NCBI GenBank assembly: GCA_963576735.1 | Contig: OY755178.1 | Span: 17,794,001 to 17,858,000 of the forward strand | DNA: 64,000 nucleotides | Reading direction: 5' to 3' | DNA from: Bedellia somnulentella | Lineage: Eukaryota; Arthropoda; Insecta; Lepidoptera; Bedelliidae | Shown here: piece after piece, positions 9,951-21,857 of the stretch | Layout of the letters: each line of letters begins with the position of its first letter | How positions within the stretch are numbered: position 1 is the stretch's first letter | Program-made: the position numbers and the translations under genes | The notes under the pieces: generated by a model | Database searches by the model: none | Seen by the model: only the letters and a program-made list of their open reading frames with translations | Told to the model about the DNA's origin: nothing

Positions 9951-12869
9951 ACCCTACTCTTTGTTGCCTCATTAGACCCCAGGCAGAAAACCACACAATA
10001 AAAAATAATTGTAATCAAATAACCTAAAAAAGCAATAATCACATTGGTTGTAAGGGATTAATATTATATTGTTTTAAAGTATTGTTTCTTATAGTTGCTG
10101 CAGAAATACATTTTTGTAATATTTTTAATCAAGCTCAATCTAATTCTGGGATAGCTAACATGACATTTGTATGCCACACACTCATCAAATACTAATAGCA
10201 TATGCAAAGTATGTAGTCATTATTTTTTGCTGTAGAAATCTGAATTCTATGAATCTTTAAATGAAATATGAAAAGGGTCATGGTCAAAATGGGCGTAACA
10301 CCAACAGCGTTAAAATATATTTTATGTGAAAGCTAATGATCATTACTTAATTTTATACTATGACGGCGATTACCCAAACAACCGGAGAACAGAGATATTC
10401 AGTGATGTTCAAACGCATAGAATCCAAAACAATCGCTCACCGCAGAGACAACACAGACAATATCGTGCAGTACTAGGCAAAAGATATCAATCTATTGGTT
10501 GGTAACCTAACGAATTACTGCATTCCATCCCTTTCTAACGTCTCTCACTCAGGTACCGAACAAAGAAAGCGTGCGTACGCGTCACTGCGCGTGCGCATAA
10601 CGATTCAGTGAAAAGAACTTAGTTCATTTAGTTCCTTCACTTAAAAGAACTACTTCGCGAATGTAGTCCAGTAGTCCACTTCGTTCAGCGGCTCATTAGG
10701 CTCCTTCAGAGCCGTTGGACTAAATGAACTGCAGAACGAATTGGACTAAATGAAGAGATTGAGATGGAAAGATGAATAACTTGCGGTTCTTGCGTTCTCG
10801 TATCTTTCTTATAACATTCGCTAGTTCGCTTATGAAAAAAATGATGCTTTTGATAATGTTTAATGAATGAGTCCCATATGTTGTATTACTTGTACCTACT
10901 TAATTTTGAAGAAATATAGTTATTTATCATGAAGTATCAGTAAGAATAAATATCTCGATTGTCTTTCATACTTTCCAGGCTTAGGACTACTAATATTTTT
11001 ACTATTAGAAAATAAACATTAAAAATAACTCATTGACGGGTCTCGAACCTTATATTTATGTTTTTGTATTGTGTAAACGAATAGTGATTTAACAGCAAAG
11101 AAATATAGGTCTTAACACCATGTGTGGAGAGTTATTTTCCCCTACGAGAGAACAGCAATGCATAAGTGAGGTGAACTAATAAGGTGTCAGTATTAGATTT
11201 GCGATCAAACGAATATAGTCCTTAAGACGATGACCGAAGATTTTTTTTCGCCTGACGGCAAAGTATTATTTAACCAACCTTTGTGTTTTTTTTGCAAAAA
11301 TACCCGGTCCATATTGGGGATAACAAGTATGTAGGGGTTATCAAGACGTGCAATAAAGTAAATTACAACGCATTTTATTACTGTTGGTATAACGCCCAGC
11401 TCCCATACAAAAATGCCCATGATCCTTTAAATCACACATAATTTTAATAACTAATGTATGGCAAGTTATTTATTATAGATAGCAATAAAATCATAATAAA
11501 AAGAAATAATAGAGGTTGTCATAGTGTTGGATATGGATACAAATGAAGAAGTTAACTCCGACAACAAGGTATTCAAATTTGTTTATCCAAAAATCTAACC
11601 ATATTTTTTATGTTTTAGCAATTTAAATATAAAATTCTTGAATATTTTACAATAATCAAGAGACTAAATTTAATTCAGTGATACTAACAGTGTTCATATA
11701 AATAGGATTCACTTGTAATATTACAAACAAAGTTACAAAAAGTTATTGGGAGCACAATTATTGCTACTGAGTACCCAATGTAACATAAATAAAAACCAGG
11801 TTTCTGTAGTGTAAACTGTTGAAAGATTTTAATATATCAGAAACTTTAAAACTGCGCTTTATCATAATATGTTAAATATTGTAGTAAGTAAAAGTAACGA
11901 ACCTACAAAAATCAACACATTATTCATAACCTTACTTACAGTTATTTATGAATATGATGTTTTTAGTCTATCTAGGACATGGAACAAACAAAAAATATTC
12001 TCATGATATGCTCGCGATTATATATAAATTCATATTAGTTAAAGAACAGAAAACTAAAAATACGGAGCAATAAAATGCCATAGTTTCTTACCTCATTGAC
12101 ACATTCCAAAAGTGAACTTCTGTTTAGTAACTTCACACACTTATGTTTGCACTTTGTAACAGAAAGTTAACTAATAAATCTAAAAGGAAGTATCGAGGAA
12201 CTTTCGTTAGAAGTCTTGTAACTTAAAAGTTTTAAGAAAACAACACAATTACGAAAGAAACAAAAAGTTAATCACACAACACTAACACACAGCACTTTTA
12301 CCATGGCGGGCGGATCGGATAACATTACAACGTTACGTTATACAGAGTAAAAAAACGTATTTATAATTGAAGATTTACGACAAATAAAATCAACAAGCTC
12401 TTGTCAAATAAAAAAAAAACATGGATTATAAATTAAAATTTAAAAATAATTAAGTATCGTTTGTACTTGTAATACGAAAAGCTATCTATGCCCACCTACT
12501 TCTTGATCTGTCCAAAAGTTAAACGAAGAACGGAACGTACATAGAAAAGAATTCAACAAGCAATCAGCAAAGTTTGTTTTTACTAAGGTTTTTTACAAAC
12601 TAAAGGTTTTTTTATTTTTTATCTAATTTGTTAGTAAATTTCATTAAAAAATATTTTCATTGTAACTTTTGATTTGATGATGATCAACTTCTTCGTCTAC
12701 GACGAAATTAATCCAGATTTGCATATCATATAAGTTTAAGTTTAAATATATAAGGTTAATATATAATTACTTAACTGTACATTTTTATAGCAAAAAAATA
12801 TATCTAACTTATTAGAGCTTCCGATTGTATTACACACCCAATTTTACATATATAACATAAACAAAAATA
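9951..12869. other. intergenic, no gene supported
   Basis: AT-rich with no long frame. Around 10600-10760, short repeats of ttcatttagt and its inverse suggest a small decayed DNA element. A possible tiny first exon at 11534-11569 (12 codons before a GT) and a GC-rich patch with ATG at 12303 cannot be tied to any downstream exon. Confidence 0.4.
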
Positions 12870-12972
12870 TAACATGTGAGTATTCCGTCCAAGCAAAACG
12901 TGGGTAACGACGAAGTATAAGTACCTCAGCCAACCCCTTCGGGGCCATACGTCGTTTGAGTTGAGTTGAGAG
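12870..12972 (+). mobile_element. SINE-B 3' fragment
   Basis: gtccaagcaaaacgtgggta and ccaaccccttcggggccata match the 3' part of the SINE-B copy at 63200-63577. Confidence 0.6.
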
Positions 12973-13399
12973 TTAAATGAGTATATTCAAAGAGATTACA
13001 GATTAAGAAATTGTGGGACGTAACTTCTGCGGCGGTACCGGCCTGCCGACCGGGGCGGCAGCGTGCTTTAGCTATTGGTGCCTATTTCTCAATTCTGTAC
13101 ATAATAGTCGTATGAAAATTGATTTGTTTAAACTAAGTAGATTAGAGGGACCATATTCTTCCCTAATGAGATATATTTTTTGAGTGATTATATGCTCGGC
13201 ACTCAATCACGTCTGAACTACAGAAAAGGTTCTGATGATGATTTGTATTTATTTGTTGTCAACTACTTCTTTACCAACATAAACTATTTCTTTACCAACA
13301 TAATTCTTTAACGAACTAAGGACTTCATAAAAATGCAAAAATGAAGACACGGGGGAGAATTTTTTGGAAAAATCCCTTCCTGCTAATCAGTCAGTATAA

Positions 13400-13538
13400 G
13401 GCTAAACTCACACCGAAAGAGTGGCGAAACGCAGCGACATGCAATAATATGCAGTATTAGTAATTGAAACCAAGTTAAAATACATATGACACTGCAAATG
13501 CGCTCCGCTTTCGCCGCTCTTTCAATGTGAGGTGAGCC
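13400..13538. mobile_element. MITE with 30-bp inverted ends
   Basis: ggctaaactcacaccgaaag at the left is mirrored by ctttcaatgtgaggtgagcc at the right, giving a 139-bp foldback with no coding capacity. The superfamily is uncertain. Confidence 0.65.
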
Positions 13539-13797
13539 TTTCACGACACAACGAAAAAGTCCCTTTTTTAATTACTGAGTGTGTCATATTGTATTTTTGT
13601 GTAAAAAAGAGCTCTTCTTAGTTCTGGTCTATATCTGCATCATTTTCTAAATCAAACGAATGTGCTAATTTGTGACATAAAAGAGCGACTTCCGCATTTG
13701 TATTGGCGCAGACGAACTCCACACCACACCTAGGGGCTTTTACCCCTTTAGGAAGGGTATTTCATAAATTATATTACATAAATAATAAAACTAGCGT

Positions 13798-14176
13798 TGC
13801 CAGACTTCCCGTATTTCCCGGGACGTCCCGTATTTAAGGCCTAATTAGAAATGTCCCGGCGGGGCAGCCTCCCGTATTTAGCGATGCATCAATTTTTACT
13901 TACAAATCAATGGATCTACGCTGGCAGAGGTACGCCAGATTTTATGAAAAGTGAGCTAATGACAAATTATGATTATAATTGTATTGATTTTTATAAATAT
14001 GTAAAAAGTAAGAAAAATATGTCAAAACTTACTCGCTCCTCTGAAAAGTACAAAAATAATAAAGAATGGCACCATATTTTGTTTTTTCATTTGTCCCGGG
14101 AAAAAACCTGAAATCCCGTATTTTTTAGCCTTTTTAAGCATTTGTCCCGTATGGCCTGACAAAAAATCTGGCAACC
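13798..14176. mobile_element. DNA-transposon remnant, hAT-like ends
   Basis: It begins ttgccaga and ends tctggcaa, with inner inverted blocks around cccgtattt and tacggga. Ends close to CAGGGTTGCCAGA are common in hAT-type MITEs. The 86-codon frame inside is not like a known protein. Confidence 0.5.
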
Positions 14177-14452
14177 CTAAATAAAACATACCAAATGTAG
14201 GTAGCAAGTTTCAAGTTCTAGCTATACCCACACTACCAATAAGAAACTTTCCATTCAACAATAAAAATAGTATGAGGCTAAAAACTAAAACCCGACGTAA
14301 TAAGTTAAGTAAAAGGGGTCTAAAAAGTAAGAAACCAGATATAAATTCAGTTACGCATACTTACAATAATGGTCACGGCATAGCCGTGGTCGAAACTACT
14401 GTACATTCACTATGACTACTAATTAAATACCTTAAATTCATTACATATGTTA

Positions 14453-15192
14453 TGTCGTAGGATGATTTGACGTTTAGGTTTTTTGCAAAAAACCTAGGGA
14501 TTTTGCAAAAATCCGGATAATTAGACAACGGTTATAATATTTTCTAATCTTACTAGGTTTTTTGCGAAAAAACTAGTTGGTTTAGTGAGATTGTACTTCT
14601 TTAATGCTGATTGGATGGTTTCTGATTGCTCGCCTACACTTATTCTGATTGGTTCGTCATTGTGGTATTTGAAAATAAAATAATACACACATGCTCATCA
14701 CATAAATGTTGCTCTCAGCGGGGATCAAACCCGCAACCTCCAGACCCAAAAGCTAGTCACCTTCCACTCGGCCACGGACGTCTTCAATATAGGTAGGAAC
14801 AATAAAGTAAGTACGTTTTAAATTGTAGTATTGAGGTATTATAGCTAGAGTTATAAAGGGAAATGACAATACTATTTTTAAACTTAGGAACTTTTTGTAA
14901 CTAAAATTAAAATAATAATCAAATTAAATGTAGGTAGGAACAATGAAGTAAGTACGTCTTAATTAACAACCAATCAGAGATGACGTGTTTATGTTGAACT
15001 GCCATCGACCAATCAGCGTACAGTATTCATAAAAACTGACATTTCGTTTCGGAGTCATACTAAACCAACTAGTTTTTTTGCAAAAAACCTAGTAAGATTA
15101 GAAAATATTATAACAGTTGTCTAATTATCCGGATTTTTGCAAAATCCCTAGGTTTCTTGCAAAAAACCTAAATATCAAATCATCCTACGACA
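14453..15192. mobile_element. 740-bp foldback element with 134-bp inverted arms
   Basis: The arms 14453-14586 and 15059-15192 are near-perfect inverses, starting tgtcgtaggatgat and ending atcatcctacgaca. Each arm itself holds smaller palindromes such as ggttttttgcaaaaaacc. The centre holds a tRNA-like block (14707-14780, minus) and two direct copies of gtaggtaggaacaat (near 14791 and 14931). Confidence 0.8.
14707..14780 (-). repeat. tRNA-like block inside the foldback element
   Basis: Read on the minus strand it has an A-box-like tggccgagtgg and a B-box-like gggtttgatcccc at a tRNA-like spacing. The ends do not pair well, so I take it as a SINE head and not a working tRNA. Confidence 0.45.
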
Positions 15193-15394
15193 CATACAAT
15201 ACATATACTCACGCTGCCGTTAGTTTCCGATAGTGTTTAAGGGAAAGGCGGTACTTTAGAGATATGCGGTACTTGAATTAAGGATCAAGAGCTGGAGAAT
15301 TAAAGGAAGGATTTTGTTGGACAAGCAAAAAACATTTAAACTTACGCTTAAAAGCGTTTCTACTGGCGGCATTACGGACTGGGGGTGGAGTATC

Positions 15395-16560
15395 ATTCCA
15401 GCACTTCACTTGGACGCTGCAAACCTAAAACTGCCTCGAAACGCTGCAGAACGATGCATCGGCAGAGTCGCCCTGACTTTAAACTGGTAGCCACTTTTTG
15501 ACCATTGCAGTTTTTTATACAAGTAGTCAGGCGTCTCATGCCAAACCACACCGAAAAGCAAAGTTGCGAGATGTAGTTGCCTACGTGCCTGCATTTTCAA
15601 TAGCTTAGCATCGTCCAGGTACGGAGTGATATGGGAACGGGGTGGGACGCGGAAACAAAAACGTGCACATGCGTTTTGTACACGTTGAATTAATTTTTTG
15701 GAACGACCAAGAATGCAGCCACCATAAACAACATCACAGTAATTCAACTTTGACAGTATCAACGATTCGCATAGTTGGAGACGCAAATCCTCACTAAGAT
15801 AATCGCGGATACTGTATAGGACCTTAAGGCGATAGAAACAATTGCTAACCAAAGAAATAACATGGATCTCGAACCGAAGTTCCCCATCCATAAGGAGGCC
15901 AAGATTTTTTGCTTCTACTACCTTTTCTATGGGTTGTCCACTGATAACTACACAATTGGTCGAAAGAACATCAATAGTTTTATGAATTTGACAATTAATC
16001 CCAAGAACCATGTAAGTGTGGACTTGCTGGGGTTCAAGACAAGACAGTTTCTCTCAGAGCATGCAACCACCCGCTCTAAATCCGAGTTAGGAGCATCAAT
16101 CGTCTCCAAAGCCTTATTGGGGTGTCCAGATGCGTATATTTGGAGATCATCCGCGTATATATGATATGCAGTTTTTTATGGTCTTTATTATGTCAGATGT
16201 ACACATAATAAAAAGAATTGGTCCCAAAATAGACCCTTGGGGCACTCCTCTCGACAGCTGGGTTGTTGACGACGTTTTAATGCTGCCGTCTCTGTTACGT
16301 AACTCTACAAACTGCAACCTGTCTGAGAGATAACTATCAAACCAACGAATCACAGCAGTGCCAAATCCATAATAAGCCATCTTAGATAACAGAAGGGGCT
16401 TATGCAAACACTCAAATGCTCTGGAAAAGTCAAGCAAAGTTAAGATTGTACTTCTTCCTTTATTTTGGTCGCTGAGAATATTATCAACAACGTCAAGTAA
16501 AGCTGATGCCGTTGACCGACCTTTGCGAAAACCAGATTGAAATTCGGGCAAAATATCATT
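15395..16560 (-). pseudogene. non-LTR retrotransposon reverse transcriptase, frameshifted
   Basis: Two minus frames joined by one frameshift near 16147 give a jockey/CR1-like reverse transcriptase: FQSGFRKGRSTASALL, a DFSRAF block, SRGVPQGSILGPILF, the active site YADDLQIYA (about 16130-16156), then a C-terminal part containing LSKLNYCDVVYGG and HLATLLFGV. The stop at about 15406 ends the frame. The element is 5'-truncated at 16560, where an RTE fragment begins. Confidence 0.8.
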
Positions 16561-16572
16561 TTCTTCCAGGTA

Positions 16573-16924
16573 CAGGTGAGTACATCATTGCAGGCAAAGA
16601 CTATCCATCGCCACTTTGTACGATCCTGGCAAATCTCTCTAGCTTCGTTATAATCCATCAATCCTCTCATGCATCTTTGGTTCTTCATACTTCGGAGACC
16701 CACCTTCATGAGCACATTCTCTTTTTGGTCCAAAGTAGTCCTCCGAGGTCGTCCTCTACTAACATTAATTTCATAGATGTCTTTCACAAATTTTCTATCA
16801 TCTATCTTCTCTATGTGCTCAAACCATCTCAACATTCCTTTTCTATATTTTTTTTACAATATCGTCTTTCACATCGCGCTTTTATCGAATCACGCTATTT
16901 CTCACTCGATTAAATAACCTAACA
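16573..16924 (-). mobile_element. RTE-type LINE fragment, part 1 (split by mariner)
   Basis: Decayed copy of the RTE C-terminus (MLRWFEHIEKIDDRK, RGRPRRTTLDQ, EAREICQDRTKW). It breaks at ctaacaTA, where the mariner begins, and resumes after the mariner at 19017. Confidence 0.75.
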
Positions 16925-16971
16925 TACGAGGGGCATGCCAAATGAAACTAGATACTCAAAAATGATAAAAT

Positions 16972-18058
16972 TTATTCTTTATTACAAGTATCGATCTTTT
17001 CAAAGTATTCACCCTGAGCACATATACACTTTTCCATACGTCTGAACCAATTGAAAAATACCTGTGACCACTCTTCTTTAGATACCTCAGAAATCTCGAA
17101 ATTATAGGCAACCAGCGCATCTTCTTTGCTTTCAAACCTCTTCCCCTTTAGTTTTTCTTTGATTTTTGGAAACAAGTAAAAATCACAAGGCGCTAGGTCA
17201 GGGGAATATGGCGGGTGAGGGAGAATTAAATTTTTCGAGTTGAAAAAGTCTAGTGTTCTGGCAGACGTGTGCGGCGCCGCATTATCGTGGTGCCAGAGAA
17301 GGTGCCGGATTCCTGACTTCGGTCGCTTGTCACACCAAGCTGATATTACTGTTGGAGCACAAACTGTCACATACCATTCGGAGTTCACCGTTCTTTCATT
17401 CTATAGCACAACAGTAGCAATATGACCTGTTTTGTAGAAAAACGAGGCGACCATTTGTTTCTGTGTGCTTCGTGCACGGCGACATTTCGTTGGAGTTGGC
17501 TCGTCTTCAAAGCACCATACAGTCGACTGTCGCTTTGCTTCGGGATCATAGTTATATAGCCATGTTTCGTCACCAGTCAGTATATCATATATGTTTTTTT
17601 TTCTGGCCTCCGTTGAATTTATCTATCATGAATTGACACCAATCCACCCGATGGTCTTTCTGCTCGTCGGTAAGTTTGTGCGGCACCCATCTCGAACAAC
17701 GTTTACGGAGAGAAAGGTGGTCGTGAATTATGGTTTGCATTGCTGCTGATCCAATTCCTAGTTCTCGCTCTAGCTCTACATATGTAATTCGTCGGTTTTC
17801 GCGAATAAGTTTTCGACTGCACGAACGTTTTCTTGCGTGACCGCGGTTGGCGGCCGTCCTGTCTTCGCTTCATCTTCAAGACATCCCCTTCTCATCCAGT
17901 CCTCTTTTAAATTCAGCAAACCAATTGAATACTGTTGCTCGGGAACAAGCAGACTCACCAAAAGTAGAAGCCAAAAGTTCAAAACATTCTTGAGGCTTTA
18001 AACCTTTTTTAAAGTAATAATAAATCATAGCGCGGAAATCACGTCGACTGAGCTCCAT
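16972..18058 (-). pseudogene. mariner transposase, frameshifted
   Basis: Starts at ATG 18058 with MELSRRDFRAMIYYYF and a helix-turn-helix region (ATVFNWFAEFKRG). It continues in several frames through HYSEWYVT-like and WHHDNAAPHTSA blocks to the catalytic-end signature YSPDLAPCDFYLFPKIKEKL, and stops at 16972. The D,D34D family normally has about 340-350 residues; this length fits, but at least three frameshifts disrupt it. Protein of this kind cuts and pastes the element at TA sites. Confidence 0.85.
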
Positions 18059-18126
18059 TGTTGCAAGTGAATTCTCGCCAGATTCTCGGAAAGTTAATGA
18101 TGCTTATTCAAATAAAAAATAAATAA

Positions 18127-18900
18127 AAGAACATACATACATACATACATATACTCACGCCATTAATTCCCATTGGGGTAGGCAGAGACTATCGATCGCC
18201 ACTTCGTACGATCCTGACAAACCTCTCTAGCTTCGTTTACATCCATCAATCTTTTCATACATGCTCTTTTGTTCTTCATACTTCGGACGCCAGCCTTTTT
18301 GAGCACACTCTCAATTTGGTCCAAGTGTGTTCTCCGTGGTCGTCCTCTACTAACATTACCATCCACACTAGCTCTATAGATCCCTTTTACCAATTTTCTA
18401 TCATCCATCCTCTCTATGTGCCCAAACCATCTCAACATTCCTTTTTCTATCTTTCTTACAATATCATCTTTCACACCACACTTTTCACGAATAACACTAT
18501 TTCTCACTCGGTCACACAATCTAACATTACAAATTTTTCTGAGGGACCTCATCTCTACTGCATTCACTCTGCTCTCATGCTTCTTCTGCCACACCCAACA
18601 TTCGCTTCCATACATAAGCGTAGGAACAAGAACCGCATCATGCACAGCCATTCGGGACTTTTCAGACACCGATTGACAGGACATTAGGCTATTCATTGCT
18701 CCATTTACCGCATTACCCTTTTTCACTCTTCTTTCAATGTCTTCATCACATTTTCCATCCCTTGTAAACAAACTTCCCAGGTATACAAACTCCTTCACCT
18801 GTTCCACATCCTTACCATCAATCGCAATCACGCATTCTGTCACATCTTCCTGTCTCTCAAAAACCATCGTTTTGGTCTTGTTCTTGGTCTTGGTAAAGAA
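18127..18900 (-). mobile_element. RTE-type LINE, 3' part with 234-codon intact frame
   Basis: The frame at 18163-18867 encodes the C-terminal domain of the RTE reverse transcriptase ([62 protein letters not shown]). On the minus strand it ends in ggcgtgagtatatgtatg repeats at 18127-18160. It is 5'-truncated and nested inside the mariner. This is the best copy of the window's RTE family. Confidence 0.9.
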
Positions 18901-19016
18901 GTGTGTTCTTTATTCAAATATGTCAATAAAAAACCAACATATAAGATGGTGTATAGCTTGTCAGTGTTAATTAAATGAGAAAGGAGTATCTAACTTCTGT
19001 TGGCATGCCCCTCGTA

Positions 19017-19385
19017 TATATTTTTGCTGAGGAACCTCATCTCTGCTGCATTTAATTCTGCTTTAATGCTTCTTCTGCCACATCCAACAGTCGCTGCCAA
19101 CAAGAAAAGCATCATGCATACGCGCCTTTTCAGTCACCGATTGACTGGTTATTAGGCTATTCATTGCTCCATTTACCGCATTACCCTTCTTTTCACTCTT
19201 CTTTCGATGTCTTCATCACACTTTCTATCCATAGTAAACAAACTATTGACTGGTTATTAGGCTATTCATTGCTCCATTTACCGCATTACCCTTCTTTTCA
19301 CTCTTCTTTTGATGTCTTCATCACACTTTCCATCCATAGTAAACAAACTTGCCAGGTATACAACTCCTTCACTTGTTCCACATTT
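19017..19385 (-). mobile_element. RTE-type LINE fragment, part 2, with internal tandem duplication
   Basis: Continues the RTE interrupted at 16924 (tgctgaggaacctcatctct matches the intact copy). Within it a unit of about 103 bp, starting ttgactggttattaggctat, is present twice (about 19140-19243 and 19244-19352). Confidence 0.75.
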
Positions 19386-20135
19386 TTAGGGTTCCGTAGC
19401 CAAATGGCAAAAACGGGACCCTTATAGATTCGTCATGTCTGTCTGTCTGTCCGTCCGTCCGTCCGTCCGTATGTCACAGCCAGTTTATTCCGAAACTATA
19501 AGAACTACATTATTGAAAATTGGTGCGTAGATGTATTCTGTAAACCGCATTAAGATTTTAAAATTAAATCTGAAAAAAAAAACAAAATTTTTAGGGTTCC
19601 CCATACATAGAACTGAAACTCATAATTTTTTTTTTCATCAAACCTATACGTGTTGGGTATCTATCAAAAGGTATTTGAAAATGATGTTGAGGTTTCTTAT
19701 ATTATTTTTTTCAAAACTGAATAGTTTGCGCGGGAGACTTTTCCAAAGTGGTAAAATGTGTGTCCCCCCCCCGTAACTTCTAAAATATGGGCATGATAAA
19801 ACTGAAAAAAATATATGCTGTGTATTACTATACAAACTACTAACGAAAATTGGTTTGAATGAGATCTAGCCAGTAGTTCTATTTTTAAACGTCATAAATC
19901 AAATTACTTACCTAATTTATCAATTTCACTGAAATATATAACAATAATTTTACTATCACAGGCCTTACGCATAAAACGTGAACCATTGTTTTCTTATAGT
20001 AAATCAGTGATAAGTAAATAACATTTTAAACTAAACATTTTAAACTTGTATATTACTATGTTACCTACCTGCTGCTAGTGCTGCTACGGAACCCTTTATT
20101 AGCGAGTCCATCTCGCTCTTGGCCGCTTTTTTACC
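19386..20135 (+). mobile_element. interspersed repeat beginning tagggttccgtagccaaa
   Basis: It opens with agggttccgtagccaaatgg, has a (TCTG)n/(TCCG)n run at 19436-19471, and closes with tgctacggaacccttta...ggccgc. This start, microsatellite and end layout belongs to a repeat that is very common in Lepidoptera. The two minor frames inside look like chance. Confidence 0.6.
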
Positions 20136-20440
20136 AGTCTAACTCTCACCGTTAGTAAATTAAACCAAGCTTTCTTAGTATCTCCAACTGCTTCTTTCAA
20201 ATCTTTATCCCACCAGGTTGTTGTTGTTGTTGGTGGTCTTCTTTCCTCTTATTCAGTCCCCACATACTCCCGTCGCAACTTTAACAATCGTAGATTTGAG
20301 CACGTCCCACGCTTCTTCAATTTCAATTTCATCCGTCGTCATCACGTAACTTAGTCTGTCGTCTAATTTCTTCACGTATTCATCTCTAATAATTTCGTCT
20401 TCTTCCAATTTCTCCACTTTAATCTCGCAAATTCAGCAGA
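20136..20440 (-). mobile_element. RTE-type LINE, central fragment
   Basis: Minus-strand pieces read DEIIRDEYVKKLDDRLS and WWDKDLKEAVGDTKKAW, which fit the stretch between endonuclease and reverse transcriptase of RTE elements. Frameshifted, with a (GTT)n run. Confidence 0.6.
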
Positions 20441-20499
20441 AGTCCCACTCCTTGGCACGCTCTGTCATTGTCATTACGGCAAGATGAGTGGCGGGCTAC

Positions 20500-20750
20500 A
20501 TCTTGCCGCTACTCTGTTTATTATAAGCTCTGAAACACATTTGGTACCCCCGAATAGCAGGGGGAAATACACAGCCAGAGTTATTGAGTACCCGGAGCGC
20601 ACCAGGCTCACCCTTGGCCACGCATCCATCGGCACGGCAGTCCTTGGATTGTTGTAAGGGCTAAGATCTTAACGCCCTGTCTATCCTTAGTCGCCTCTTT
20701 CGACACCCGCGGAGAGAGCCCCAAACCAAACTAGTGCCAGAACCGAATTT
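20500..20750 (-). repeat. possible decayed retroposon
   Basis: It contains ccttagtcgcctctttcgac, close to a block of SINE-A. The rest (ccgaatagcagggggaaata) is not seen elsewhere in the window. No gene. Confidence 0.3.
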
Positions 20751-21420
20751 TACTTATTTTACTTGATCTTTAGGTATTTGTCTTTTTGGTCAATTAACTG
20801 TGAGGTATTTCAACATTCACAGTGCCATTAATGTAAATCCTAAGATTCACCAACGAAATGGTGGTAGAAGTTCGAATCGAAAACCTTTTCGGACATTTAC
20901 CATTAGGAATTAGTAGATCTTAGGTTTTACTGGAACATCTTAGGATTTACTGCAGTTCGAGCTCTTGCAGTAACAGATATGAGGTGGACAGTAGATTCAA
21001 ACACGATGTAACCTTGACCATTATTGTCCTTAAGCAAATCTGAATTTCTTTCTTGTTTCCCCCTTTTTACCCGACTACGGCAAAGCCGAAGAGTTATGAT
21101 TTTGGCAGTGTATGTATGTATGTATATTGTATATAAACAATCGATTTTAAAAAACGAGGATCCTCTGAATCACGCAAGTGTTATGCATGGGTTAAATATT
21201 TTACACTAAATATTTAGATTTATATGATGTGATGAAATATAAATTTCGTAATATACATTTTAAATATCAAACTGGCATGATAATATCAAATCATGTTTGG
21301 TGTCAAAAGAATTTTAATAAACTTGATTTAATTATCTGCACAATCAAATGCTTTCGTTAGATCGCAATAATAATCAATAACCAATGATCATGATGAAGCA
21401 TCAGCAACTACATGCGAAGG
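20751..21420. other. intergenic with one known-looking repeat, no gene
   Basis: Around 21064-21125, acccgactacggcaaagccg followed by a gtatgtatg run resembles a common lepidopteran repeat. Nothing else is recognised. Confidence 0.35.
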
Positions 21421-21422
21421 CA

Positions 21423-21496
21423 CATACGCCCCGACGCTCTGCCAACTGAGCCTCAATTGACACGGAGGCTCAGTTGGCAGAGCGTCGGGGCGTATG
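21423..21496. repeat. perfect 32-bp hairpin over a tRNA-like block
   Basis: The arms 21423-21454 and 21465-21496 are exact inverses (catacgccccgacgctctgc... and its complement) around a 10-nt loop aattgacacg. The right arm is the 5' half of the tRNA-like SINE-C head. Confidence 0.9.
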
Positions 21497-21529
21497 CCCG
21501 AGGTCGCGGGTTCGATTCCCGCCTGTGTC
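21459..21529 (+). repeat. SINE-C head, cloverleaf-capable tRNA-like sequence
   Basis: 71 nt fold as a tRNA. Acceptor GACACGG pairs with CTGTGTC (one G:T), D arm GCTC/GAGC, anticodon stem TCGGG/CCCGA with loop GCGTATG, T arm GCGGG-TTCGATT-CCCGC. The loop would put GTA at the anticodon, but position 33 is C, not T. The same block recurs with the same tail at 22.1, 35.8, 42.7 and 51.4 kb, so I treat it as a retroposon head. Confidence 0.7.
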
Positions 21530-21660
21530 GAAATTTTTCTTTCCTTTATTTATTCTTTATTTATTAATATTACATACTAGATGGCGCCAGTAGTTTCTTC
21601 TTTAGATTGTTATAAATACTTCATAGCGTTTTACTCAACTTCAACGCAAACTGATTATTA
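21530..21660. mobile_element. SINE-C tail and inverted piece of the 2-kb-family repeat
   Basis: aaatttttctttcctttat is the SINE-C tail. Then ctagatggcgccagtagttt to tagcgttttactcaac is the inverse of the piece at about 2200-2280. Confidence 0.5.
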
Positions 21661-21667
21661 GCTCATT

Positions 21668-21852
21668 TTCGGAGATAAACATACTCACGGCTATAAATCC
21701 CTAGAAGGGGTAGCCAGAGCTAAGGAATTAGAAATTCTTCAGCCTCTTTTGGAAAATTGAGTGGGGAAAAGATGGTTAAATTAAGGTTGTTGGTGATGGG
21801 TCTCCAACCGCATCGCCCAATATCCCTTAAAAGCCCCAATACCGTTAGTCAT
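21668..21852 (-). mobile_element. SINE-A, 5'-truncated
   Basis: From catactcacggctataaat to caataccgttagtc; the first 60 bp or so of the element are missing. Confidence 0.75.
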
Positions 21853-21857
21853 TATTA

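Larger units (their letters stand above)
16927..19014 (-). mobile_element. mariner-family transposon, inactive, interrupted by an RTE
   Basis: TA on each side and terminal inverted repeats CGAGGGGCATGCCAA at the left and TTGGCATGCCCCTCG at the right. They enclose a minus-strand mariner transposase gene broken into pieces, and a second RTE fragment sits between its 5' end and the right terminus. The TA duplication lies in an older RTE copy. Confidence 0.85.

Noticed and set aside
11534..11569. possible first exon MDTNEEVNSDNK before a GT
   Set aside because: Twelve codons without a recognisable partner exon or promoter; not supportable.
16506..16913. 135-codon plus frame
   Set aside because: Antisense shadow of RTE coding sequence.
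18316..18687. plus frames of 86-123 codons
   Set aside because: Antisense shadows of the RTE reverse transcriptase; the composition and the opposite-strand match explain them.
21459..21529. genuine tRNA gene
   Set aside because: The block is repeated with the same retroposon tail at several sites, position 33 is not T, and there is no isolated terminator-like T run unique to it.
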